Part shown: positions 13,437-25,969 of the stretch, one piece after another
Layout of the letters: each line of letters begins with the position of its first letter
Numbering within the stretch: position 1 is the first letter of the stretch
NCBI GenBank assembly: GCA_905182985.1
Contig: CAJJDN010000010.1
Span: forward strand, 12,671 to 64,807
Length of the DNA: 52,137 nucleotides
Direction of reading: 5' to 3'
From: Paramecium sonneborni
Lineage: Eukaryota; Ciliophora; Oligohymenophorea; Peniculida; Parameciidae
Made by a program: the position numbers and the translations under genes
Notes under the pieces: model-generated
The model's input: the letters and a program-made list of their open reading frames with translations, nothing else
Database searches by the model: none
What the model was told of the DNA's origin: nothing

Positions 13437-15739
13437 TAATTTAATAATATAAATCATGAGTATTAAATAAGTTTATGAATCTCATTTTTATTAATTTTTT
13501 TATTATTCTTATTTTCTATTCATTATTTTTTTTATAAATAAGTCTTTTTTTAATTTAGATCAGCTCTATGTCATTTTTTGTTTAATTTAGATAAAAATTT
13601 AATTAATTTTTATCAAAATAATACTTAAAAATGAGATAAAATCTGTAACTCTTGAAGCTAATTATTGATTGACAATAAATTTCGTTTGAAAAGGATAAAA
13701 TTGCTTCTGTTTGTTAACATTTTTTGGTACTGTATAAATGTTACCATTAATTGTTTTAGCCAATAAATTCATACTGTTACACCTTTTTTATTGATATAAT
13801 ATAAAAATATAAACTTAAATTTTTATGTCATTTAAATTTTTAAAATATTGTTAAAGGCTAATACTATCTTTATCAACAATATTCTAAATTAATTTAATTT
13901 AAGGGCCACAGTATTTGATCAATTTTAAATAAAAATCTTGCAGAAATAATTGATATATTGTTGTTGCTTATCGAATAAAATGAACATATTAAGTTAAATT
14001 TAAAAGTTTGAAGTTCCTTATCATTTATAAATCCATTCATAATATACAACTATATATTCTTTCTAAATTCTATCAAATTCTTTCTGAAGCATCTTTGTGA
14101 ATTCATTATGGTTAAAAAATACTGCAAGATACTATTTTTTTCTTCCAATATAGAAAGGAGAAGAATTATCAGATAAAAGCCATTAGAAAATACTGAGTAT
14201 ATGATATTGAACAAATAGCAATAACCATTAGAATTTTAACTCTTTTCTAAAATCCAAAAGAAACTATGTAAGTATATAATTTAATTTACTTCTGAATCTT
14301 ACAACAAAGTTATGAACAATATCATGTTTATTTAAATTGTTAATTTCAATAACAAAAATAATCTATATTGAAATTTTTAATTTCTATATTATAAGAGCAA
14401 AATCTAATTGTTCATATTCTTAATATTCACTAAAAAAATCAGATTCATTAATATTATCCTATGAATTTTATGAAGAGCAAATTGATAAATGATCATCATC
14501 AATATTCATTTATCCTTTTACACTCTCTAATACATAAATCAATCATCCTACCCTGAAGGTTAACCCTTGTACAATTTATTTAAAATATTTCATTATGCAA
14601 AAATCATAGATACCTCAACTTATTCATGATTCAATAATTCACAAAATGGAATTATAAATATTTTTTTACTTTTATATAACAATCAATATGTAATTTATAA
14701 AAATCTACATCATCTTTCAGTTATAGATTTGATCAGATGAATATTAAGGAATCAAAATATTCTGCTGCATAACTAGGTTAAGGAGATGAGAAATATGTTG
14801 AACAGGCAGCTTGTGTAAAAAATATTAGAATTATCTTTAGACGTTGAATTCATAATATTATTAGGAAGAGCAGATAAATCTATTATGTTATTGAAAGTAT
14901 TGCTACTCTTATAAATATTCAAAAATCTCATATTTAACTGATCTAATTTTTTTGATATTACTGCTTATTTAATGAGTAACAAATAACCTTATTAAATTTA
15001 CAAATTACTAGATTTTTTTCTTCTCTTTTTATTTTTGATCTTCTAATATTCAATATGAAGCTTCTCAAAGTTTAAAAGAAAAAGATTTCTCCTCCAAATA
15101 TAACACAGGAAGCATATAATTAATAAATTTCATTATGGAATAATATATTATGAGATTTTTTTTTAATTTATAATAAAGAAACAAATTAAGTATTTAGTGT
15201 ACTTTTAAAATGTAGATAATTTAAAACTTGAAAAACAATTTTTTCGAATTCCAATCAAGTGTTAAATATTCTCAGCATTTTATGCTTTAATAATCTAACT
15301 ATAATTAAATATAAGTGACTTTCTGAGAGCCTTATTTTTTATATTTAATGATTGAAATAGAAGAAATCATTAAACGATGGAAAACCTCAGACTCCTAGAT
15401 TTCGAATTCGCACAGAAATTCTTTAATCTTAGTAATTGTAAAATAAAAATAAATAGGATTAAAAATTGAAGATTCTAATTTTCAATTTTTATTAATCGAT
15501 TACTTTTTATATTCTTTTTGATCCAAATTAAATTAATCAAGATTACCTCAATCATCAATATTATTGATTGCAATACTTTATCATCACTAAAAATAAATAT
15601 TTTTTCTTGGCTAATTTTAGAGATAGAATAATAAATTTAACCATTATATTTTGATTTAAGTATGAAAAAAATTTGTAATCTCATAAAATTTTAGGCTTTT
15701 AATTAAAAGGCCGCAAATAGAAAATACTAGAATATAGCC
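13437..15739. other. Upstream region of the antigen gene and adjacent AT-rich DNA
   Basis: About 2.3 kb without an intact gene. The first few hundred bases upstream of 13436 must hold the antigen promoter, but no defined element can be picked out. On the minus strand around 14430-14640 there is a short readable piece (KLYKGQPSGQDD, then FMYQRVQKDK) interrupted by several TGA codons, probably another coding relic. The rest shows nothing recognisable. Confidence 0.4.
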
Positions 15740-18130
15740 TTCTTAGCATTCTAAGCATATCCTCATTAACCAAATTCCTCTCTTCACATTATTCATCTTC
15801 AGTTATTATTGCATCCCCACAAATGGGGAACCATTTGTTCTTAATTAACTAATAGCCATGTTGACAAGAATAGCAATCTTCTCCGTTGTCTTTATCACAA
15901 ATATGACAATGAAGCGTTTAACATTAATAGCAAAAGAATCTGGTTAATAAAAGTATAGCCATTTATACAAATATAATTACGTTAGACTAAATGTGGTTAA
16001 TGCTTGAATATTATTCTATACTACATATTGAGCTTGAACATTATTCTCATTCAATAGGGCAATCAAAACAATATTTGATTACTCATATTAATTGATTTTG
16101 CATATCCATCCTAATTTAGATTTACTAAATGAATCTTAATATTTTAAATATGATTCTGTATATGAATAACACTATAGAGATTTCTAAACAAAATATTAAT
16201 TGTTATTACATTCTTCCTAAGATAATTTAACTAAGATTGAATCGTAATCAGAATTCCATTAAATACAATCGTCTTAATTAGTACATTTTGAACAATAAGG
16301 CTTACGATAATGAACTGCTATATAATAATTATAAAACCCACAATAAGCTTGAAATGTTCATTTTATGACCTATAATATTACCATTGCATAATTAATAATG
16401 ATTCAGAATGTTAGATTGTTTCGTATATTTTAGTTATTAAAGAAAAATCTATATATATAATATAGGATTATTTGATCCAATATTATAAATGAATTGACTG
16501 TTTTAAGGAAAAGACGGTCCAAAAACTATAAAGAATCCAATAGTTATGCTAAGGTGAAGTTCAGAAATTTAATTAACTCTATAAAATTTGGCTTAAGCCC
16601 AAAAACAATTTGACCACCAAAAGTTCTATATTTGCCAAATATGGAATATAAGATATAAGTATTTTATTTAAATTAAACTTTATTTAATCCTTTCATAATG
16701 TTTATTCCATTCTAAGACACAATAGAATATTTTGAAAATTATCTAGGGTCGTTTGATAAATCATTATATTCTTATACTAATTATTTAGAATCTAAAGATA
16801 TTAAAAAGAATACATGGTGTTTCATCATCAAAATCTTAACAATAAGAATCGTTTAATTTTTAATATGGATCTAAGCAAAGTGAGCATTGACTATCTCTGT
16901 ATTTATAATAGGATGATTTACAAGTTGTACATTGAAACGGTATGATAAATGAATATACTATTGCTATAATTCACATAATTCACAAAATCATGGGCAATAG
17001 CCTGAGCTGATTTCCATTTGTTCATAAGCCCAAGAATAAAAAGAATCACTAAATTTGTTATGATTATATCTTACCCATAATTTCCTACAAGACTTAAAGT
17101 GAATCGATATTAAGGAATATCTACAAACATCAATAAATGACATGCCTGAGATTTCGTATATTATTAATAACTAGATATAATATCCATTTAAATTAGTTTC
17201 AACTTATGACATTTTAGTTTAAAGCCATCATTATATATACAACCTTTATAAGTGTTGTTAATTTTTAATGAAATACTATCTCCTTTTGATATAATACCAA
17301 TCAAAAGGTTCTTCTTCTATCTCGTTTATTAACCATTCTGTTCCTTGATTAAATTTAAACAGCCCTAATATATATCTTTTTTCCCCTCATAATTAAAATA
17401 AATAGGTTATTGATCAGTATTGTTGTAATCTTAAACAACTTTCATATTAATCCTCTCTTATAAATAAAAATAATCAGCAGCAGGTATCGTCAAATCTTTT
17501 TAATAAAATTTAAATATACTTGGATAGTGTTGACATTTATTGTTAAGCTCCATAAAAACACTGAATATAATGATTTAATTCTACATAGATAGTGGTATTT
17601 AATTTTTGATATTAATATATTCTTTAATGAAACCTATCCATTTCCTTCATTTGGTGTTTTAAATTACATTTAATTTGTTTATGAAGTTAAAAAGTTAAAT
17701 TAATAGTTTTAGTTTCTGCATAGGATGTTTCACAGAATAATGATAAATTTTCATATTATGTAGGTGTTGAATATTTATATGTAAAATATTAATTTAAATG
17801 ATATGTGAGAACCTTTCTCTAATGTTAAATTACTTATCTACTTGAATGTAGGGTGATCTTTAGTTAAAGTTAATAATTTAATGTGTGAAGATATGCAAGT
17901 CGTATAATATGTCTAATTTCCTAAAATTATGTTAAATTCTTATCATAATCAAATATGGAATCTGTGAAAGTCCTACATTTGCCTTGCCTAGAAATTTCTA
18001 TTAATTTAATTTTTAGGTTTATCTATTTTTTAACCTTCTTCAAAAAATCTCATTCCTTGAATCCTCTTGCCTGAAAAAAATTTACTTGTTAATCCACTTA
18101 AGGAATTCTTAAAAATCATTTTATTTGCCT
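15740..18130 (-). pseudogene. Broken cysteine-rich surface/secreted protein gene
   Basis: Read on the minus strand, clear pieces of a ciliate cysteine-rich secreted protein occur in order but in different frames. They are GLFKFNQGTEWLINEIEEEP (near 17.3 kb), FQCTTCKSSYYKYRDSQCSL and DPYQKLNDSYCQDFDDETP (near 16.9 kb), TIGFFIVFGPSFPQNSQFIY (near 16.5 kb), a CSKCTNQDDCIQWNSDYDS piece (near 16.3 kb), and CHICDKDNGEDCYSCQHGYQ followed by CGDAIITEDEQCEERN (near 15.8 kb). The CxxC spacing and the CGDG...TEDEQCDDGN-like ending are typical of large Cys-rich proteins in Paramecium. TGA codons and frame changes interrupt it throughout, and the closing block has lost its usual Cys. It is a degraded gene, and the exact ends are uncertain. 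It is not the same family as the PSA antigen, whose cysteine spacing differs. Confidence 0.7.
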
Positions 18131-18292
18131 CTCATATAAACAACAATATTTTTTTTTAATTTTTTTATTTATCTTTGATAGATGTGATTAAACAAGAAAA
18201 CATAATAAAACAATACGTCAAATAACATAATTGATTTTGAAGTGTTCATGAGATAATCGAAAAATTAAAAAGAAATTAATTAAATAATTAAA

Positions 18293-19948
18293 ATGATACA
18301 ATCGAAAATGATAGAAAAAGAAATGGAACTTGAATGTTCAATGAATCATAAACGTCCAATAGAGATGGTTATTTGGGATAAGAATTTAGAAAAAGATAAA
18401 AGATTTTTATGCAAAGAGTGCTTGGATGATAATTAAGAATAAAATTTAAATAGTTTGATAAGTTTTGAAAAACTTATTTAATTAATTGAAGAATATCAAA
18501 AGAAGAAGTTAGAGTACGTGGACAGTCTTATTACAATGAATATCAAATAAATATAAACATTTTAAAAGAAATTACTTCAATTAAAATAACACATAATTTA
18601 ATAATTAGATTAATTAATTTGGGACTCAGATGAATGGATCAAAAGTTTCTATTAAATTGGATAAAAGAATGTCACTTATAGTATCTATGAAGAATTGGAT
18701 AACTTAATAAATAAAGATAAGTTTGAACAATTCAATTATTAACCTTTAATCCATTAAATAAAGATTACAAACCATTCATGGAATCAAAAGATTCTACAAA
18801 AATTAAAGTAATTCTCTGCATTTGAATTGAATTAAAAAATTGAACAAATATTAATTAATTTCGAAAAAATAAATTAAGAAGAAGAGATTATAAAAAAAAT
18901 TAATTCAATGGAAGTACAATATGAAATTGATAATATTAAAGAGTCTACTTAATAATTTTAAAATAATAATTAATTGGAGTAGGGTGAAGTTGAATTCAAA
19001 TTAATTGATGATTTAAATAATTAGGCTAATATTTGTTATGCAATAGTATTTAACAATTGTGGATCAATCATGGTCTCTACTGATTATACTGATATTATCA
19101 TTTGGGATTTTATATAAGGAAGGTTGAAACAATCTAACAGATTCTCTGTTCACCATTTTACTGTAAATTGTTTAGTTTACAGCAAAAAAACGAATAGCTT
19201 TATATCTGGTTCTTGGGATAAATCAATAATTAGTTGGAAATAAATTAATCAAAATGAATGGAAGTGGTCATAACCATACTAATAACATATTGATTACATT
19301 TAATGTTTAATATTAAATAAACAAGAGGATTAACTCATTTCAGGAGGTTATGATGACTCAATAAAAGTCTGGAAGGTAGATTTTATGAACAATTAACTGA
19401 CTTATCTGTATTCTTTAGATAATACTTATGCTGTCTATTCATTGTGTTATAATGAATCTGAAACTATTTTGGCATCATGTGCTAAATCTAATTTCTTGAT
19501 ATGGAAGGAAGGATTAGAAGGGAAATGGGAATTATAATGTAAATAAAAAGTTTCTGACGGTTATTAAATATTTTTTATAAAAGATCAATAGTTTCTTTGG
19601 GTAACTCGTGAATAAAATATAGATGAAATTTTGATCTTTGAATTGCAGGATGGAATCTTCAAATAAAATAAAAATAAAACTCTTCAACTAATTAAGAATG
19701 ATTAATGCGAGGATTATTGGATTCTATTTAGAACAATACATAATAAAGAAAAAAATGTCATATTGATTAGACATAAACATCATATTTATCTGATTAGGAT
19801 AGTGAATGAAAATGATATGAAGATAATTGGATAATTGAATTGTGAAATAGAAGATATTTTTGGAACAATGACAGATGATGCCTAATATTTAGTATTTTGG
19901 GACCATAAATAACAGAAATATTTATCATTTGAATTAGTATAAAAATGA
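18293..19948 (+). CDS. WD40-repeat protein with N-terminal zinc-binding-like segment
   Basis: Single-exon frame of 552 codons with many TAA/TAG Gln codons, ending at TGA 19946-19948. Residues 14-45 contain C-x4-H and CKEC, a B-box-like Cys/His cluster. Residues about 50-240 are Lys/Gln/Glu-rich and likely coiled coil. From about residue 248 WD40 blades follow: DYTDIIIWDF (about 260), SGSWDKSIISWK (about 305), SGGYDDSIKVWKVD (about 350) and LASCAKSNFLIWKEG (about 395), then weaker blades to the C-terminus. WD40 propellers are protein-interaction scaffolds. This Cys/His, coiled-coil and WD40 layout is common in Paramecium, but the partner cannot be told. It is divergent from the broken Cys-rich gene upstream, about 160 bp away. 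The frame is intact and looks functional. Confidence 0.93.
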
Positions 19949-22900
19949 TAATTATTAAATAAATTTATTAGAATTCATTCAATACAATTATCTTAAAATT
20001 TAATTATTAATCTTACTTTCCAACTAATAATTTGAATTATTTATAATGAATCAAAAAAATACAACTTTTAAAGAACTTTATTTTTTTAATTATAATACTA
20101 AAACATTGTATTTTTTATTATTATTTGAAATTCATTTTAATAATTATAAATGAGATAGAAACTTTAAATATTATGAGATGCATCATTAATACTAATTTCT
20201 AAGCCTTTTTAAGTGGCGCGAAAGAAATTTGCTGCATCTGCAAAAACCTTAAATTCATAAGAGAGGAAGTCATATTGACTTTTTTTAGATTCTAAAACAA
20301 GTTTATTATCTTTTTATTGTTACGTTTATTGTTTGAAAATCAAATATTATGTTTAATTTTGATAGATCAAGTGACATATTAAAAATTTTTGAGCTAATAA
20401 ATGCATTTCAATCCTACTTATAACCTTAGATCTCAGGATTGAAAACTTAGAATGATACAATTTAAAAGAGTATTAGATTAGTAAGTATCAGAATACAAAA
20501 AATATAAAGATGATAAAAATTGCATGCAGTCTTATACTTAAACTAATGCAAAAAATTTAGTTTTTGCAATTAATTGTAAGGAAATTCTACGCATAAATGT
20601 TTTGATTAAGCGATTAATTGTTCCTATTAATCTTTTCTTTGTGAAGGCTAGTATTTATTACAGCCATTTCATTCAAATGTTCAAATATGACAGACCCTAC
20701 AAACTGTTATAATTTCGATCGCTATTGGATGCCTATCTAATTAAACAACTTGTAACTTTGAAACTGTGTCAGTTTGTGATTAAATCAATATTTCATCCCC
20801 ACAATAGCTCCAAGCATGCCCCCGGATCAGTTCTATAGTTTATTGCATTCCGATAGAGAATATCTAACAGCTAATTTAAAATAATTGTATAGTTAATACA
20901 TTTAGGTCCTAGATAGAATCTGAAGACTTTCCAACCACCACTATTTCGATATCAATAATTTAGATAATGATATGAACTAAAATAAATAGAATTATGTAAA
21001 TATTAAATTTTATTTTTTAATTCTACAGCTAATATTTTTTTAATTTTTTATTTTTACTAACAAGTATGATCAACATGAATTATAATTTTTTGGTCAATTT
21101 GACATCTAAGTTTAGTTATGCGTAAAATTAGTATTAATTGGTATGAAGCTTTTCCTTATTATATTAATTTCTAATTTGCTATTTGGAGGTTTCAATAATA
21201 ATTATTATTTAATAAGTATATATAGTCTCCCAATAAATGATAAGCATAAACATAGTTTTAGAGAGCTCTTAATTTAGTTTATGTATGAAATCGCAGAAAT
21301 AAGTTGACAATTCTGATAAAACTTATCAATAGATCATTTATGAGATTTGAAAAATCGATCACAAAGGCATTTTACTATTCAAAATTTTTTAGATTCAAAA
21401 ACAAGAGGGAATTTCAGAAAAAACAAAGAAAGCTTAATGAATTGCAAAATTAGAATTCCTAATCCTTTAAATTAAAAGAAGATTAAAGTAAAGCGCCAAT
21501 ATTTTTATAAAATATTCTGTATTACACTTCTCATTCGACAAAGTTAAGGGCAGGATGTTGCTTTTTCTTTCAAGACCTAAACAATACAACACTATTAAAG
21601 AAGTGTAATTCTAAACTTTATTTCTATGAAAAAGGTTCATTATAATTTACCTTAGATAAAGATATAATCTCCGCATAAAACATTTAAATTGTAAGAATTG
21701 AAAAATTTTAATGAAAAAAATCTCGAAATTCAAAATCTCACTCTTCATAAAGGAAGCTATTTTAAATATCAGATGATTCTCTTTAATTAAAATTAAAAGG
21801 ATCTTAAAGAATATATTGAAGACTTTTCTGTGATACAAATGAAATAAATTAAGTTTTGGATATTGTGAAATAAAAATGACTCATCATTAATTAGTAGATC
21901 TATTATCTTTGGAGTATACAATTATTTTGAATATTTAATTATATAATAGTTATATAAGTGAATTGCCTTAATTTATTACTACATTTCAGTGATAGATTTT
22001 TATTATGGATTCTCTTAATATTAAAATGATTATATATTTATAGCCCTATAGGGAATGTTAAAATTTATGGAATCTCATATTTTCCAAATTGTTTTCTTCT
22101 TCAAGAATTTCTTCAACTATTCTTTTTATGTTATAATAAATATAGAATTATCTATATAAAACTACTCTCTCAATTAACCGAAGTTAACTATACCCTAAAG
22201 AGAATTGATATTTATATAACAATTAAACTACTTATTGACTTCTTGCTTTTGCTAAAAGTTCAATATTATAACAAAAAATTACAGATCAAATACTTCCAAT
22301 CACCTTGCATAGGTTTTTTTAAAGGGAGTTTTGTCAACTATTTATTTTTGTTACTTCATCATATATATTGTGTTATTAATATAATTTTATATCCCCCTTA
22401 CTAATTTTCTTATTCTATTTCTTCACTTTAAATAATAGCTCCCTTAGGTTCTGTTCTTCAAAAACGTAATGATATGATAAACTGTAATTTATTTTTCATT
22501 TAATTCTTGAGTGGATTATATTACGATCTAATATCTTGTTTTTATTTATTTTTTTTAGTATTATAATTAATTGAATAATTTGACCATGATATTAAGCAAT
22601 CTTAAAAATAAATTATAGCATTTTTATAAAATAAACTAGAGAAAAGATGGCTGTTATGAATATGAATAACTAATTTGTATAAATTATAACCCTTTTATTA
22701 TGATAAAACTTGGATGATTCAATTTTAAATTTTTAATTGAAAATCAATCAGAATCATATAACAGTTCTGTTTGCAATCTGACTTTTCTTTGATAAACGAG
22801 TGTACTTTATCAATTAAATTTTACTATATTTTAGGTCGTTGTGTGGGTTTTTGTTTAAATTATTTGAATTATTTTTTGACCAGCTTTCTTGTAGAACATA

Positions 22901-23170
22901 TATATTAAATAATTTATTATTTTATATAAATAATGTTTCTAATATAACAAATCTTTAGATATCTGTATAGATTAATCTCTCGAAAATATTCTAATAAATT
23001 ATATCATCAAAATGAGTTTTTCATGAAGCTCATGGTAGGATACGCTATAAAATTCGATGATTTTATTTATAATAAGATTTATAAATATGAAATAGAAAAT
23101 AAGTAGAAATGGCACTTTTTTTAAACAGGATTTTTTATTCATTTTAATTATTATAATTAAAACATAAATT
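19949..23170. other. About 3.2 kb without an intact gene
   Basis: Very AT-rich. Around 20640-20890 (+) a Cys-containing readable frame occurs (CLSNQTTCNFETVSVCDQ), locally less AT-rich, which may be a relic of a secreted Cys-rich protein but has no start. Near 20227 a short KEICCICKNL peptide is visible without context. Elsewhere only chance-length frames are seen, including 21647-21838 and 22999-23199 on minus. Confidence 0.4.
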
Positions 23171-24712
23171 ATGAGTGAATAATATTCTGATAAAAGCACT
23201 TTTATTTGCTTTGAATAGTAATGTCACTTAAATAGAATTATCACAAGCTGGGATTAATTAAAATTGCATAATGAATTCAATCATAGAGTGATTTCTAAAT
23301 AAAGGTTTGAAAGCAAAGCTATTTAAAAATTTAATCAGTTTAATTAATAATATAGGATATAAGTTTAAGAAGATATTAATGAAATGATTTAATATTAATA
23401 GGACAAGATTATTGTTAAAATCTAAGAATCATTTGATTTTTTTTTAAAGTAAAATTATTAATATTTATTGTAGAATGTAGTTGGAAAGAGTTTAAAATTA
23501 AATTTACTTCGATTATTAATTATCAAATCCTTAATCTCCCGAAGTTGATATATAAAAATATACTAAAATATATTATGAATAAATTTAAACCCCATAATAA
23601 GAGTAAGAAGATATTTTTCTTAATGAAATTTGGTCTAAATTTAATCAAATGGTAGATGATTTTCTGAATTTATTAGAAAAATATTTCACTATAGAAAACC
23701 AATATTTTATTAATGCTTAAACAAAGAAAGAAACTGAATTTGATGATTCAACACTTCCTTAATCAAAAACAATTCAACCTATTGAAATATAAAAAAATAT
23801 TTATCAAACTGAATTTATATCAAATAAGGCAGAGTAAATCAAATATGAAATAAATTAAATACAACAAGAAACAAATTAAATAAAACATTATGAAAATATT
23901 TCATAATAATATTCTACTTTATATTAAAATCAATAAAATGAATAAGATGATTTAAACAATATTCCTTTAAAAGGATATAAGTAATATTAAATTTAATAGT
24001 AAAATTAATCTTTTCATACAGAAGATATTACAAAAAATGAAGATGACAGATTGAAATTTTAATTACCATCAGAGTTAATCAATAATTATAATAATTCTAA
24101 TTAAATATCCAATAAAGATAATAAAGAGTACAAAAATGTACCAAAAACAGAAACATAATAACATATTAAAACATCAAAAAATTCTAATATATAGTATGTC
24201 TATGTACCAAAAACAGAAACAGAAGATTATATTGAAGTAGATAACATTAAATAATATTAAAAAGACAGGTATTCACTATATTTCATTTAGAACAGAAGTA
24301 TCAAAAAATCATCACCCTAGAATATTTTTTTTTGGGAAAAAATTTGATTTAAAAATTCTCATAAGCACCTCAAATATTCAGAAAACAATCAAGCATTTTC
24401 TTGTCACCAGTAAGGTATCGGCTTGGTTGATGGAATATTAAACTTAAATATAGATGCTGAAATTAGATTGAAATTTTCTGGATCTCAAAATAAAATAGTA
24501 ATATATTGTTTTTATTTAAGCAAGCTGAAATAGGAATCTTAGATGTTGATAAAAATGGAAAAATGAAAGGAAATTTAAAATTTTGTTTGAATGAATTAGG
24601 ATGTATAAATATGATTATTTAAATTAGAGCTTATTTCAGATGGCTAGATTTATAAAGGAAAGTTGAAAATATCTTTAAATTAAGAATATCTTCTATCGTA
24701 TTCATCATATGA
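23171..24712 (+). CDS. Gln/Asn-rich protein of unknown function, probable one-base frame break
   Basis: The start is ATG at 23171 (MSEQYSDKSTFICFEQQC). Introns of Paramecium size fit at 23449-23473 (25 nt), 24269-24290 (22 nt) and 24498-24520 (23 nt). The first about 350 residues are rich in Gln, Asn, Lys and Glu, and a short motif YVPKTETE recurs as NVPKTETQ. The C-terminal part reads FGKKFDLK then NSHKHLKYSENNQAFSCH and GILNLNIDAEIRLKFSGSQ, ending at TGA 24710. With these introns the coding length is one base short of a multiple of three. The two parts join if one A is added in the A run at 24351-24355. Without splicing intron 2, the frame instead meets TGA at 24345-24347, giving about 383 codons. 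I do not recognise the family. The break is either a real mutation or a homopolymer sequencing error. Confidence 0.65.
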
Positions 24713-25969
24713 TAGAATACTATATTTCATTAATGGAAATATTTAAGTATATATTATTTTATTGGAAAGGAATATTTGGATTTGAATAAAGTTAAAGGGT
24801 AGTTTAAATTTTATGTTAAATTATATGGAGTAAAAGTCTCAATTTTAGATTGATTATTTTATTTGACAATTTGCAATAAATTAATAGTTTATATTTTACA
24901 TTTCATTTTGTCCAACTAAAAGATGTTATAAAGATTTGTATTTAAAAATTAAATTATAATTTGCAATTATGTCTTTATCATTATAATTTAGCGGAAAGAA
25001 GAACTGTTTTAAAAAATGTTGTATTCATTAATGTAGATATTTTAATAATTATTTTATACATTATATATATCGAACCAATCTAATTAGCATAGAAAAGATT
25101 GTAGATTTATTATTACATAATTACCATATATAATAGGCTCTAAAGAAAATTTTGAAAAAAAAGTTAATTTAAAAATAAATCAATTAAATGAGAAATTTTT
25201 TATGAATAGAAGATAGTTATTCTTAATAAATTGCAATGTGAGGACTATTAATTTAATAAAGAATTAAATGAAGAGCATAAATTTAATTAGGTAGAATTAG
25301 AATGGATATTTCTTCTTCTTCTAAAATTCTAATAAAAGATTTTATTTTTATGTAAATTTTAAAATAAAAAATTAAAATAATAAGATGGGAATATATTTTA
25401 TAAATAATTCTCAATAGAAAGAAGCCTATTCCAGAACAAATCAAATATATAAATAATGAAAATTTTAAGATCGACTAAATTATTTATGTCTATTGATTTA
25501 AAATAATAATTTTGTAGCTCTATTCAAATCTAAAAAGTGAACCTAATTCCTCAAATGCTATAAATAAACTTATTCTAAAACAGAATGATTGTACAATTAG
25601 GAGTGTTTAAATATCAGTAGTACTTTAGATTCAATAAATTAATTCAATGGAATACATGAAAAATTTTGATGTTGTTATAAATTATTCAATGGTAAATTAA
25701 ATAATAAAAATGATTTCCTTCCCAACATTTAAATATAAATTAATTGAAACTTCATTAATTATTCAAATTTTTGAATAATTTAAAGACATAGAAAAAAACA
25801 GCTAAAATTAATAATTTACATTTCTTAATTAAATTAAATTAAAATTTTTAAATTAAGAAATCAAAAATCTTAAGTAGAAATTACTTGAATTTATCTATTA
25901 GATTCATTCAAAACATTTTTCTGCCTTTTTAAAATGCAAATTAAAATTTCATTTGAAAAATATAAATAT
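24713..25969. other. AT-rich stretch with coding-like scraps only
   Basis: Between two convergent genes. Some frames are readable around 24.75-25.1 kb (+), including a Cys cluster KKCCIHQCRYF, but they change frame and have no start or end. Nothing here can be named. Confidence 0.35.
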
